Positions 9,701 to 21,649 are shown, counted from the first letter of the stretch. The stretch: DNA of 27,500 bases from Dictyostelium firmibasis (GCA_036169595.1 CM069767.1:535001-562500), one strand, 5' to 3'. Program-made: numbers and translations. The notes: generated by a model not told the origin, from the letters alone.

Positions 9701-10399
9701 TCATGTGTGAATATATATCTTTCAGAATTACCCAATGTCAATTGAAGATGTAGATCTTGTTTTAATTCAATGATTGAATTCTCTAATGATAACTCATAGA
9801 GTGGATCATTATCTGTATCTTCATTCTCGTAGAGTCTTAAATACTTATCAGCTTTACTAACTGCATATAATTTATCATATCTACCTGGTCTTTTTCTTAA
9901 TAACCAACCAGATTGACCTTTTGATATTTGTTGTTTTTGTAATTCTTGTGGTTTTGGTGGTTCTTTTTTTGGTGGAGCTGATCCACTTATTGATGCTGAT
10001 TGTGATTTCTTTACTTGTTTATCTTTATCAAAACTAATAAATTCACCATTTGGATTTAAAAAGAAAAATTTATAATCTTTTTTTTCATATTTTATTAAAA
10101 AATCAAATGGAAAATCTGTATTCTTTAATTGATGTCTTACTATATAATTAATTATTTATTTATTTTTTTTTTTTTAGTATTTTTTAAAAATTGAATTGAA
10201 ATGAAAATAATAATAAAAACTTACCACCACCTTCAAAAATAAATAAACTAAATTGTACAACCTCTGAATCTTCTAAAAATAATTTTTTGGCAAATTTTTC
10301 ACAAATTTCACCTGTAGTTGAACTTGGTTCAATTACCATAGTTTTATATAATCCATCTTGGTCAAAAACTTTTAATATTTTTTTTTGTGGTGCTTCCAT
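6763..10399 (-). CDS. RA-PH-CH-CH-RA multidomain cytoskeletal/signalling protein, ~1183 aa
   Basis: Exon 1 is 10225-10399 and exon 2 is 6763-10139; the 85-bp intron (GTAAGTTT..TATATAG) joins in phase 1. Residues 8-95 look like a Ras-association domain (VFDQDGLYKTMVIEP..), directly followed by a PH domain (about 134-222, SGWLLRKRPGRYDK.. ending in a Trp helix), like the RA-PH tandem of RIAM/Grb7 proteins. A Gly-rich linker leads to two calponin-homology domains (about 279-386 and 392-502), the classic actin-binding pair. Then come Pro/Thr-rich sequence with ATSP repeats, a long Glu/Lys/Arg/Gln coiled coil (about 535-840), a Ser/Thr/Asn-rich stretch and a C-terminal RA domain (1084-1165). I infer a small-GTPase effector that links Ras/Rap signals and phosphoinositides to actin. 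I do not recognise a named gene. Confidence 0.9.
8449..8491 (-). repeat. 12-bp tandem repeat encoding Ala-Thr-Ser-Pro
   Basis: A 12-bp unit (TGATGTTGCTGG on plus) is repeated about 3.5 times and encodes ATSPATSPATSP in the Pro/Thr-rich linker of the RA-PH-CH protein. It is a small coding minisatellite and is likely to vary in copy number. Confidence 0.8.
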
Positions 10400-10472
10400 C
10401 TATTGATAAAAAAATATAAAAAAATTTAGATTGATTGACTTTTTTAAATTAATTATAATAAAAAATACAATG

Positions 10473-10476
10473 AAAA

Positions 10477-10531
<55 letters not shown>

Positions 10532-10552
10532 ATAGATAAATAAAATAAATAA
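10473..10552 (+). repeat. (AAAT)n microsatellite
   Basis: About 20 units of AAAT with one AGAT interruption near the end lie 70-150 bp upstream of the start of the minus-strand RA-PH-CH gene, so probably within its promoter or 5' UTR region. Confidence 0.9.
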
Positions 10553-10615
10553 ATTACAAGGTTATTGTGTGTAGTTTATTTTTTTTTTTTTTTAATATAT
10601 ATAAGTTATGAATTT

Positions 10616-10671
10616 GGAGAAGAGGAGAAAAAGAGAAGGAAGAGGAAGGGGAGGGGAAAAAAAAAAGAGAA
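10616..10671 (+). repeat. 56-nt uninterrupted purine tract
   Basis: Every base here is A or G, with a G-rich core (AGGAAGGGGAGGGGAAAA). It lies about 220 bp upstream of the RA-PH-CH start codon, as polypyrimidine on that gene's sense strand. Long mirror-like purine tracts can form triplex DNA or exclude nucleosomes. Whether it acts in transcription is unknown. Confidence 0.85.
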
Positions 10672-11306
10672 TCGTGTGAGTGGAAAAGATTTGGTTTTAT
10701 ATTTATGATAATCGATTTAAGAAAATAAGACTTTTTTTTTATTGTTTTTTTTTTTATTTTTTTATTATTTTTTATTATTATTTTATTATATGAAATATCT
10801 AATTAAGTATGAATATTTTAAGGTTATCCCTGTTATGGATGGGTATGTGTTTTTGAATGGATGAAGCCAAAAAGAATATGTTATCTATTTGCCTTTGTTT
10901 TTTTTTTTTTTTTTGAAAATTTTTATTTTAAATTTAATTTTTTTTTTTTTTTTTCAAAAAAATTCAGTTGTGGATTTGCTTAAAAGCTTTTTTTTTCAAA
11001 ATATCTTTTTTTTTTTTTTACAATCAAAAGATAAAGGCGTTACAAAAAAAAATTTCAAAAAAAAATAAAAAGATCATGGATAACATTAAAATAAATAAAA
11101 TATTTACTTTTTTTTAAAAAAATATCTTTGGGGGGGAAAAGAGGATCACTGATTTTACTACAAGAATTTGAAGGGGTGTATTGTGTGAAAGTATTTTTGA
11201 TGATAAGAATAATTGTGTGTGGACTAAAAAATTTTAATTAATTTTGAAAAAAAAAAAAAAAAATAAAAGGAAAAAAAAAAAATTAAATTGACTGAGGCTT
11301 TGAATT

Positions 11307-11340
<34 letters not shown>

Positions 11341-11859
11341 TTTATTTTATTTTTATTTTTTTTTTTTTTTTCAAACAAACGTCTATCAATCTAAATTAAT
11401 GTACCGAAGACATTTGTGAGATCTTGAAATCTGGATTTTTTTTTTGTTTTTTTTTTGTTTTTTTTTTTTATTTTTTTTTAATTTAATTTTTATTTTCAAT
11501 TTTTTTTTTTTTTTTTTTCTTAACAAAGGTAAATAATAATCAATAAAAAAAAAAAAAAAAATCAACAATCCCCCATTAGGAGAGTGAAGTATGTGATTTA
11601 CACTACCCCCTTTCTCTTTATTTATTCCTAAATTAGTTATTATCACTAGATGTATATATTTGTATATTCATAAAATACATCCCAATCTTGGAGTGCTTTA
11701 TATGTATATATTTTCATTTGGTATGCATTTCACATAATCAAATAAATTATCACACTTTTTTTTATTATTGGTTAATTTTTAATTTGAAAAAAAAAAAAAA
11801 TAAAAATAAAAAAAAAACAATAATAAAAAAAACACACACATACTGTGGTTGTATTTGGA

Positions 11860-11900
<41 letters not shown>

Positions 11901-11976
11901 AAGATAAAAAAAAAAAAAAAAAAATTATTTGACAAAAACCTATTCACACATTCTCAAATAGAAAATAAATAAATAA

Positions 11977-12013
<37 letters not shown>

Positions 12014-12121
12014 AAAAATAAGAGTTTTATATATAAAAAGAATTATATCAATAAAAAAAAAAAAACAAAAAAAAACATTGGAAAAAAAAAAAAAAATAGA
12101 AAATAAAAAATAAAATTAACA

Positions 12122-14003
12122 ATGGTTTCTTTAAAGACACCAATTGTAATTTTAATTGCCTTTATTGGTATTTTATTTTTATTTTCATCAAATTTAAAAT
12201 TTTTAAATATAAATTTGCAAAATGAAAAACAACAAGAACAACAACAACAACAATCACTTCAACAATTAAAAGAAGCTCAAGAACAACAACAACAACAACA
12301 AAATAGACATATAAATAATGTAGATGATGAAAAATTTCAAACTATCACTGCTTCAATAGTAGATTCTAATAAACAATCATCAGCATTTAAAAGTGGTGAC
12401 ACAAACAATAAAAAAAAACTTGGCGGCGATAATGGTAATGAAACTATTGATGACAGTGGTGGTAGTGTAAAAATTAAAATTCCATTAAACCTATTAAATA
12501 TTTTTCCATCTGCAACAGTTGGAGAGGATGGGGTTGTTGAGAAATTAATATTGAGTAATTTTGATCCAATTACAATTTTATTCAATAGACCAGTAGTTGA
12601 ATTGGGTGTAATTTCAAACTATTCTCCATTTACATTGAAATGTTTAGGTAGTTCAGTTGTACCAAACGGTCAATTCAGATGGGTAACTACATCGATTGCA
12701 AGATTTGATATTCAAGGAAATGGTTGGCCATCAAATTTAAATTGTACATTCTCTGTAAATTCAAATATTAGATGTTATGATGGTACAAGATTATCAACAA
12801 CAAACCAATCAACAACTTCAATTTCATTTACAACACCACAACCAACAATTACCATTCAAGAGGTCATCTCTGAGAAAACTCTAAAATTTACAAATAATTA
12901 TTGGAATTCCGCTTACTACATGAAAGATCAAATTTATCATGAAATACCACCTGATGCTATAATTAAATTCTCTTTTAATGAACAATTAGATCCAAATTAT
13001 ATTACAAAATCTTTAGTTGCTTATCAATTTATAAATCAATCATCATCTAATAATAATAATAATAATAATATTGGCCAAAGAAAACCAATTCCATATAAGG
13101 TTATAACTTGCCCAAATACTACAACTTTATTACCTAGGTAATTATTAATTAGGAGAAAAAAAAAAAAAAAATTAAAAATACTAATTATAATTATAATTAT
13201 TTGATTAAATAGATTTTATAGTGAATATATTTATTATCCAAACAGTAATAGTAGAAGAGAAAATTATTATTTATGTATTGAATTTATGGATAATAAATCA
13301 TTAGAAGTTGGAAAGTTTTATAGATTTGAATTTAAAAAAGGTACAAAAATAAATGATAAATCTGGTGTATTAAAAGAATCAACCATCATTTATTTCTCGG
13401 GATTAAAACAATTTTCATTTGATTTCGATAATAATGTTTTAACAAATGTTATTCAGAAATTAGCTATTAGACATGGTCTTTCAAAAGGTATAACTTCTTC
13501 ACAATTAGCTTCGACAATTTCAATTTTCCCAACTACAAAAGAATCATCAACAACAACAACAACAACAACAACCACACCATCAACAACAACAACCACATCA
13601 ATACAACCATTACAATTTACTAGTAGATTAAATTATGAAGATTCATCATTTTTAATTCATATAATTGGTTTGCAATATGGTGTAAATTATACAATTAAGG
13701 TTAGTGATAATAAAAATGTAACTGATTGTTGGGGATTACCTTTAATTGGTAATAGTTGGAATTTTACAATGGCAATGGTATCATCATTCCAAATATCATA
13801 TGATGCTTATGATTTTCCAATGAAAGCTGAAAAGAATAATGATAAAATAAAAGATGAAGAGTTAGGTGAAACTACTCCCACAATAAAAACTAGTAATAAT
13901 AATAGTAATAGTAAAGAAAAGCAACAACAACCTCAACAACCAAATCAACAAACAAAACAACCTCAACAACAGGATCAACCTCAACAACAGCAATCATCAA
14001 CAC

Positions 14004-14034
<31 letters not shown>

Positions 14035-17000
14035 ATCTCCAAATATATTGCCACCAATAAATGATTTTATAGTTTTTCATCAAAATTTATATAATAAATA
14101 TAATGATAGAAATGAAATATGCAAAGATAGCGGAGGAGAATATAAGATATCAGGTTATCCAATAACTAAATCAAACTTGAAATTAGCATTGAAATCATTT
14201 ATAAATGGAAAGAATTTTATGGAGCAAAAACCAAAGAAATCTATAATACTTGAAGAATCAACATCAACAAACTTTTATAATAGTTCACTCGATAGTAAAT
14301 CCCTATGGAAACAATCTGGTGTTTATTTAGAGGTACAAACATTAGGTATAAGTTATAATTGTGAACCTCAATATAGTTTAAATTTCATTTCAAGCACTGA
14401 TGTAGGTGTATCAGTATTAGTTTCATCATTAAATTCATTAGGTTGTTGGATAACTCGTTTATCAGATGGTTCAAATGTAAAGGATGCATCAGTTAGTTTA
14501 TATCAAATTGTTGATAGTAAAAATGTACCAAATGAGAGAGACATTGTTTTGGTTGGTGGTAGTTCAAAGAAAACTTCAAATTTAGGTACTGTTGATTTTA
14601 AAATCAACAGCACCAATACTATTGTGGTGGTAGAGTATGATGGTGGATCAAAATTATATATAGCTAAAACTGATTCAGTTTTATATAGTTATAATTCATT
14701 ACCATTTAGTAAAAGAAGTGCAGCAGTAATTGTCACTGATAGAAAACTCTATAATGCAGGTGAAAAAATAGATTGTAAAATCTATATGAATGGTGATTAC
14801 AATAAATATCGTTTCAAACTCTCTATTACATGGACAATATTAAATAGTGTTAGTGAATTCTCTCAAGAGATTGATGTTGATGATGATTATGGTACATCAA
14901 ATTTAACAATAGATATACCTGATCAAGTTTCAATGGGACCTTACTCAATATTAATTCAAGGTAAAGATACATCTGATTCTGGCTCCGATGTTTATTTTTA
15001 TGGTAATATATTAATTAGTGATCCACGTATTCCATCTGGCTTAATTAATATTAAACAAAATAAAAGATTCATTCAATTAGGTAGTAGTACTGGTGGTAGT
15101 CATGGGAATGGTGGTAGTGAATCACATGAAACAAGTTTTAATATTCAAACCACAACTTATTTAGGTACACCATTACCAAATAAAAATGTTACAATCGTTT
15201 GTAATTTCGATAGAAACTCAATTGATCCATCTAGATCAATGGATTATATAATTGCAAAATCAATTACAACAGACAATTCTGGATTTGCAAAATTGTCATT
15301 TAATTTTACAAATATATTATTAAAGGATGGTGATATTTTCATTTGTAGTGGTAGCTATTTAGATTCAACTGGATCATTAATTAAAGAGGATCCATTGTAT
15401 ACCTATGTGTTAACAACCGAGTATCGTTTAGAGGTTCAAGCTGAATATACAACTTACTTTGGTTATCCTTCTAGTGCATCAGCATCATTAATAAATCAAA
15501 CATCTGGTCTTCAAATTCCAAATATTACAATTGAATTGAAATTGATTTCAACAGATTCTTCAATTGATTTAACTTCATCAAATAATAATAATAATGATTT
15601 TAAAGTAGTAAAAAATTCAATCTTTAATATTTGGGACAAAAATATTCCACCAATATTTGATAAATCAAATGCTTTAATCATTGGTGATTTAACATCAAAT
15701 AAAATTTCAAATGAAATCTTAAAAAATAGTGGAACATCATGTAGATTTAAATCTCTTGGTAGTAATGGTGGTTCTCAATCAAATTGTTATGTTATTTTAC
15801 CACCTTCATCATTATCATCATCAAATTTAAATTATTATATTTTAGCAACTGTTTTAATACCAGGTAATAGTGGTAGTGGTAATAAAAAAATAATAACAAA
15901 ACTTTATAAATATGATATTAATAAGAAATCTGTTTTTTCACCACAACAAGCATTATTATCATTTAATGAAAAGGATGAATATTTACCAAATGAAACCATT
16001 AATATTCGTTATTATAATCCATATAAATTTGGTCAATTTACATTAAGATATGGTTGTGGTAATTCAAATACATGGAGACAAATTTCAAATAAGCCACATG
16101 GTTTCCAAACATTATCAATAAAGATACCAATTGGCTGTGAATCTAAAAAACTATCAATTGTTGGTGTTTTAATTGGTAATAAATACTCTTTTAAATTATC
16201 AGATACTCAAATAACTTCATTAACAACTTATGACCCATTAAGACCTAATCCACAAATGATCTCTCAATCATTTCAAATTAAAGACCAACCAAAAATTGAT
16301 ATTTCAATCAATTTTAATAGTAAAGATAAAATTTATCAACCAGCTGAAAATGTATCATTTACAATTGAACTCAATGATCCAGAAACTAATGAACTAATTA
16401 ATGAATCGGTTGAGGCTTGTATTATGGTAGTAGATAAAAGAAATTCCGATATCTACTCTAATCCAATTGCAAATGGTGACCAACTTTTATTTGGTAGTCT
16501 CTATAACTCTGTTTCAGATTCACGTTTCAATTTAATTCATAACTATAATGAAATGTTAAGAGTGATAAACAGAATACTAGATTTCGATAGATGGAGTTAC
16601 CTCTATTGGTCAAAAAATTCAGATTTAACAACTAGTATTGCAAATCATTTTCAAAATAGTTTTGAATGGTTAACTGAACCAAATTATGGTGGTAGTGGTG
16701 GAAGTTCACAATATTTTTCAAAAGGATTCAATGGTGGTCCAAAACCAACTGCTCCTGTAGGAGCTAGACAATTAGATGATTTAACTCAATCAGTAAAATC
16801 ATCATCAGATGATTTACCAATTAATACTAATTTTAAAACTACACCATTATTTATTGGTAAAACAATTATAGAGAATGGCCGTGCAAATATTGATTTTAAA
16901 TTACCAGATGATTTGACAACATTTATCGTTAGAGTTTATGCAATTACAAAGAATCACAAACTCTATTCAAAGGAGTCAAGTTTAATCTCTAGAAAAGATC

Positions 17001-19165
17001 TTAATATGATTAGTTTTTCACCAAGATTTGTTAGAACTGGTGATAAATTTGAAGCTGGTGTTAGTATAACACGTATTGATAAGTCTATTGGAGTATCAGA
17101 TTTAAGAGTAATTGCAAAATATAAAGAGTCATGTATTGAATTTGATTCTACAATTAGTAAAGCTAATCAACAACAGAAACAAGACATCGAATTTAGTGAT
17201 AATAGTGAAACATCTGTAAATATTGTATTCCCATTGATTGCAAAATATCAATGTAGTGCAATTGTTTATTTCTTTTTAGAACAAAAATCATCTGGTAAAA
17301 TATTGAATGGCGTAACATCAGAATTCTCAGTGCTCGGTAAACAGCTACCATTATATATTGGCACTAGTTTCCAAGTTAAAGCAAATTCAACATCTACTGA
17401 ATTCTTGAGTTTACCAGAGAGTGAAGGTGGTATAGGTAGTTTGAAATTGACCATTGGTGTTGGTAATTATCCAATTGTTGAAGAGAAATGTTTAGATCTT
17501 TTATCAATTTCAAAGAAAAGATTACCATCTTCTGTTGATCAATTATCACAACAAGTAACATTTGGTGCGTTATCTGCCTATAGTTATAACTCTACATTGA
17601 TCGTTAGATCACAACAAGTACTCGAGAGTGTAAATGATGGATTCTACGTTTACACCCGTTTCAATGGAATTTCATGGTATCCACAAGGACTTCCCGAAAT
17701 TTATCCAACATTGTTTGCTGTGGTACTAAAGACTCTAATGGACGCAACAAATACAGCTGGGTGGGCAATAATGTCAAATATCTCAACTTGGAATGATTTC
17801 ATTGATTTAGAAGTCAATTCTCAGTTAAATAAAGACATCAAATCAAATACATCAATAAATAAAGAATTAATTGGTTTGGCATCAGTTGGTTTAGGTTATT
17901 ACTGGGCACCAAAAGATGAAGATCTAAATGACTTTTATTCTTTCAATGCTTTAACTGCAAACATCACCGATAACTGTTCATTACTTTGCCAAACCTATTT
18001 CTCATTGGCCGCACTTATTCAAGGTGAATCATCTTCACCATTCATTGAGGTGGTTGTAAATAATTTAAAGAATAAAATCCACATTCAAGGTAGAACTGCA
18101 TATATAAGCGATGATGATAGAATTGGTCAATCAAATACAAACATTTTTGATTTAACAACCTATGCTTCAATTTTATTTTCCCTTAGAAAAGATTCTGATA
18201 CCGCTATAATTCTATCGAAAATGATTGCATTCATTAGTATTGGTGGTCAACAATCCACTATAAATACCACTCCAAAACCATATCTATTTGGTGCTTCATC
18301 ACAACAAGAAGCATTATCATTGATTGCAATCTCATTCTATGATAAATCAAATAAAAATCAATCACCTAATCTAAAGTTCAAAGCTTATCAAGAAGTAGCA
18401 GTTACAACAACGACAATAAAATCACCACCATCACATCCATTAATCTTATTGGAATACAGTTTCACATCAAATACTAGTTCAGAGAATGTTGAAAAAAAAA
18501 TTCCATACTCTTCTTTAATAACTAATAAAACCGTTCATTTCAGTTCAATTGGTAATGGTGAAGTTTCAGTTGCTGTTGGTATTGATTACACCCCAGTTAA
18601 TTTACCAACTAAACCAATTTATAATGGATTCTATGTTGAAAAAATCATTCAAGATATTAGTGGTGGTCATGAAAATAATGAAAATAATGAAAATAATAAT
18701 AATAATAATAAAAATAATAATAATAGTCGTGAATTTTATCGTGGTCAAGAGGTTATGGTAACTTTATCAGTCACAATACCAGATTTTATGAATGATGTTT
18801 TCATTGAAGATCCAGCAAGTGGTGGAATTGAACCAATTGATAATAACATTGATAATAGTGGTTCTGATTCCAATCCAATATTTTATCAAAAAAGCTTACC
18901 TCGTTTAAAAGTATCAGGCTATCAATATGATCAAATTAATAATGATCGTTTAATTTGGTTCTATCAACCATTTTCGCATCGTGAAACTAGACGTGATAAA
19001 GTAATCTATCAAGGTTCAAGTATTTCACCAGGCTCTTATCAAGTAAGTTATAAATGTATTGTTACAAGTAAAGGTAGTTTCACAATGCCACCAACTAAAG
19101 TTTATTCCTCAACTCAACCAGAAGTATTTGGTACTTCAAATGGTTTTACTTATTCAGTAGTTTAA
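12122..19165 (+). CDS. Membrane-anchored alpha-2-macroglobulin-like protein, 2322 aa, no thioester
   Basis: Exons 12122-13137 and 13213-19165 join in phase 2 across a 75-bp intron (GTAATTAT..AAATAG), giving 2322 residues. Residues 7-27 are a hydrophobic signal-anchor without a clear cleavage site, so the bulk is probably extracellular or lumenal, with many N-glycosylation sequons. Domains in order: N-terminal macroglobulin-like segments with a Thr-rich and a Gln/Pro/Thr-rich insertion, a MG2-like domain (near residue 849, TDRKLYNAGEKIDCKIYM), further MG domains, a probable bait-like Gly/Ser stretch, the A2M domain (near 1548, TTPLFIGKTIIENG), the alpha-helical thioester-domain region, and a C-terminal MG10-like end. 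The layout is closest to bacterial YfaS-type macroglobulins. The thioester GCxEQ site is replaced by SSVDQLSQQ near residue 1778, so covalent trapping is not expected. Protease binding is inferred from the family only. Confidence 0.9.
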
Positions 19166-19320
19166 AATTATAAAACAAATAAATAAAATAAAATAAAATA
19201 AAATAAAATAAAATAAAATAGTCAATTAATATAAATTTAAATTTTTAAAAGTTGTTTTATTTTAATTTTTTGTTTTAATGTTTGATTTTGTTTTATTATT
19301 ATAAATGTTAATAACCTCCT
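19166..19320. terminator. Shared 3' region of two convergent genes
   Basis: A spacer of 155 bp between facing stop codons. It holds AATAAA-like signals and an (AAAAT)n run (about 19185-19220) for the macroglobulin transcript, and T-rich sequence that supplies A-rich signals on the minus strand for the nucleotidase transcript. The two 3' ends probably overlap or nearly touch. Confidence 0.5.
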
Positions 19321-20777
19321 CTATTGACTATACACAACAGCACATGGTGCTAAAGTATCTTGGTTATCGAATTTATCTTGATAATAATATTCAACTAAAG
19401 TATCAACACCATAAACTACAATATCAGCATTATCTCTAAGAATACCAGACCAAAAAGTATCGATACTTATATTTTGATGATCGTCATGAATATGAAAGAA
19501 TGAACCCCAAACATAATTTGCCTCACCTGTTGATCTTTCAACTAAACCTTCACTATTAACTTGAACATCTTGATTCTTTGTATTCTTTTCTCTCTTTAAA
19601 ATAATAATTTCATCAGGATCTTGAATTTCTTCAATAATTGCAACTGTCATTAATTTTACTCTAAATGTAATTTAAATAATAATATTAATAAATATTTATT
19701 TTAAAAAATTAATATTATTATATTTTTATAATTATATACATACTGTTTTGGAGCAACAACATCACCAATTATATTATCACCAACATAACAAAATGAAATT
19801 TGATCTTTTTGAAAATGTTCTTTTAATTTATTTAAAACCAAATGAATATTACCACCTTTAAAGACAGTATCATGAGTAACATTTAGTTCAATATTTGAGC
19901 AAGGTATGTAATCCGATTTTTCTTTTGGATGAAAAGACATTAACTTTGTGAAAGGTTTTGAGTTTATATCGCTACTGAAAAAATCTGGTTTCTTTGCATC
20001 AACGATTATACAATCAAAGTAGTCTCTAAAGTTTTTACCAAATGAAAATTCCAATACTGAATGACAATATTCAGATTTCGAATTTGTAATTAAAAGTACC
20101 TTTGTATTATGTTTTGGAGAACGAATTTCCATTAACCAATTCTTTAATCTATCACTTGCTTTATATATATATTTTGAAGGATCTTTTCTGAATGAGGTAT
20201 AATAATGACCAGTATAGAAATCATTGAAATGTTTTCCAAATGATATATATATCTCTTTTACCAATTGTTTAAATAATGAATAATCGATTGGTTTATCTAA
20301 ACGTATGGATTCACTAATCTGATATTCCATGAAATCTCTGATTATAGATGTAATAGGTGTCTCAAAGAATGATATCATTGTAAAGAAACGTGCTGAATTA
20401 CTACCATTATAATCTTTTAATGGTGAACCAATAACCATTTCATCATGATATATTGAATCTATCTCCTCTTTGGACACTATAGATTTTCCTCTGAATGCTT
20501 TGATAACTCTTTTCTTATTATCTAACTTTAAAATTAATCCAAGTTCTAAATCTATCACTAATCCACGTTTACTGAATGAAAAATCTAATTTAGATTCTTT
20601 CAAAAATGGAAATACTGTTACCAAATGATCCAATACACATTCGTATATTACTAATGCTGTTGTTTCATTATTATATCTAACTATTGCCATATCCATATCA
20701 AATCCAATAACATTTACATTTTTGAATTGTTTATGTAATTCAACTTCGGTTTTAATGATTTCTTCGATATTACTCAT
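19321..20777 (-). CDS. HAD-family 5'-nucleotidase domain protein, NT5DC1-like, 457 aa
   Basis: Exon 1 is 19744-20777 and exon 2 is 19321-19660; the 83-bp intron (GTATGTAT..ATTTAG) joins in phase 2, giving 457 residues, close to the length of animal NT5DC1. HAD motifs are visible: motif I GFDMDMAIVRY (nucleophile D27, D29), motif II LLITNS near 228, a Lys in VDAKKPDFF as motif III, and motif IV YVGDNIIGDVV near 332, split from its continuation by the intron. This matches the cytosolic purine 5'-nucleotidase (NT5C2/NT5DC) family, which dephosphorylates nucleoside monophosphates. The substrates of NT5DC members are mostly unknown. Motif I has Ala where Thr/Val is usual after DxDx. There is no signal peptide, so it is probably cytosolic. 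Confidence 0.9.
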
Positions 20778-20947
20778 ACTTTTTTTCTTATAAATTTATT
20801 TATTTGTTTATTTATTATTTATCTATTTATCTATTTAATTTTAATACTATAATATTAAACTTGAATAAAATAAGGTATTAAATGTATTGGTACATATATA
20901 TAGGAATTAAATTTAAAAAGAAAAAAAAAAAAAAATAAAAAAATAGG

Positions 20948-20989
<42 letters not shown>

Positions 20990-21348
20990 AAAAAAAGTCA
21001 TATTTTGTTGACAACATCTCTTTCCTTTTTGAAACAGATTTTTTTTATTTTTTTTTTTAAAAATTTAAAAAAATTAAAATCTTATATTATTTTTTTTATT
21101 TTTTTTTAAAACTTCAATGTTGTTAAAACAATAATGGAAATAGATATCGATGGAGTTAACAAAGAAAAATATCATTTAATTAACTATTTAATTTTTTTAT
21201 TATTTTTTTATTATTATATAAAAATTTGCTATTTGTTAACCGTTTATGTTTATTTTTTTTATATTTTTTATATTTTTATAAACCAAATTTATTTTTTTTA
21301 TTATTGTGCAGCAATTAGCTATTTGTAAAATGTATATATATATATTAA

Positions 21349-21385
<37 letters not shown>

Positions 21386-21540
21386 TAATAAGTATATATA
21401 TATTAAATTTTTTTTTTTTTTTTTAATATTATTGGGATTAGAATTTCTAATCACCATGTTTTTTTTTTTTTTTGTTGTTGTTTTTTTTTTTTTTGGAAGT
21501 CGAGCTTTTTTTTCCGGTTGATTATGAGGTGTGTTATTTA
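20778..21540. other. A+T-rich intergenic region with long homopolymers
   Basis: This contains the upstream region of the nucleotidase gene (ending near 20778), a ~40-base A run (about 20948-20987) and several T runs of 17-22 between 21350 and 21495. An ATG at 21134 in good Dictyostelium context starts MEIDIDGVNKEKYHL and then falls into Phe/Tyr/Ile-rich A+T translation. It may be the 5' exon remnant of a decayed gene, possibly the one whose remains lie at 22215-23104, but nothing joins them. Confidence 0.45.
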
Positions 21541-21630
21541 TGACCACGTTACCTCGTGGTATTACCTAAGGCTCGAACCAAGGCCACGGAGACTGTGTGA
21601 TTCAGCGCAGAACCACTACGTATAGCCTCC
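21541..21630 (-). mobile_element. tRNA-like (SINE-like) repeat copy, inverted
   Basis: On the minus strand this is the same family as the array near 1.8-2.5 kb. It starts GGAGGCT, which pairs with AGTCTCC, has an A-box-like TATACGTAGTGG (21613-21624 on plus), a good B box GGTTCGAGCCT (21569-21579), and the hairpin ACCACG-AGGTAA-CGTGGT spanning 21543-21560. The sequence differs at many positions from the array units, yet both stems are kept. The distal palindromic module and A tail are not recognisable. Confidence 0.55.
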
Positions 21631-21649
21631 AATAATGAGGGTTTAATTA

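Larger units (their letters stand above)
10400..12121. promoter_or_regulatory. 1.7-kb divergent promoter region
   Basis: This lies head-to-head between the RA-PH-CH gene (leftwards) and the macroglobulin gene (rightwards), with no convincing coding sequence. It contains an (AAAT)n run (10473-10552), a pure-purine tract (10616-10671), T runs over 30 bases (about 11306-11338), A runs over 30 (about 11862-11898 and 11981-12011), and a TATATAAAA about 90 bp before the ATG at 12122. Less A+T-rich islands at 10820-10890, 11130-11220 and 11560-11640 hold G/T- or C-rich words (GGATGGGTATGTG, GGGGTGTATTGTGTG, ACTACCCCC). These are possible binding sites, loosely like the G-box elements of Dictyostelium developmental promoters. 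Confidence 0.5.

Noticed and set aside
11386-11947. Minus-strand Lys/Phe-rich frames of 60-86 residues in the divergent promoter
   Set aside because: They consist of translated A and T runs with no domain, no splice partners and no consistent codon use.
21134-21328. Short plus-strand frame starting MEIDIDGVNKEKYHL
   Set aside because: The first 15 codons look gene-like with a good start context, but the rest is A+T-driven Phe/Tyr/Ile sequence. At most a 5' remnant of a lost gene, so it is mentioned only in the spacer entry.
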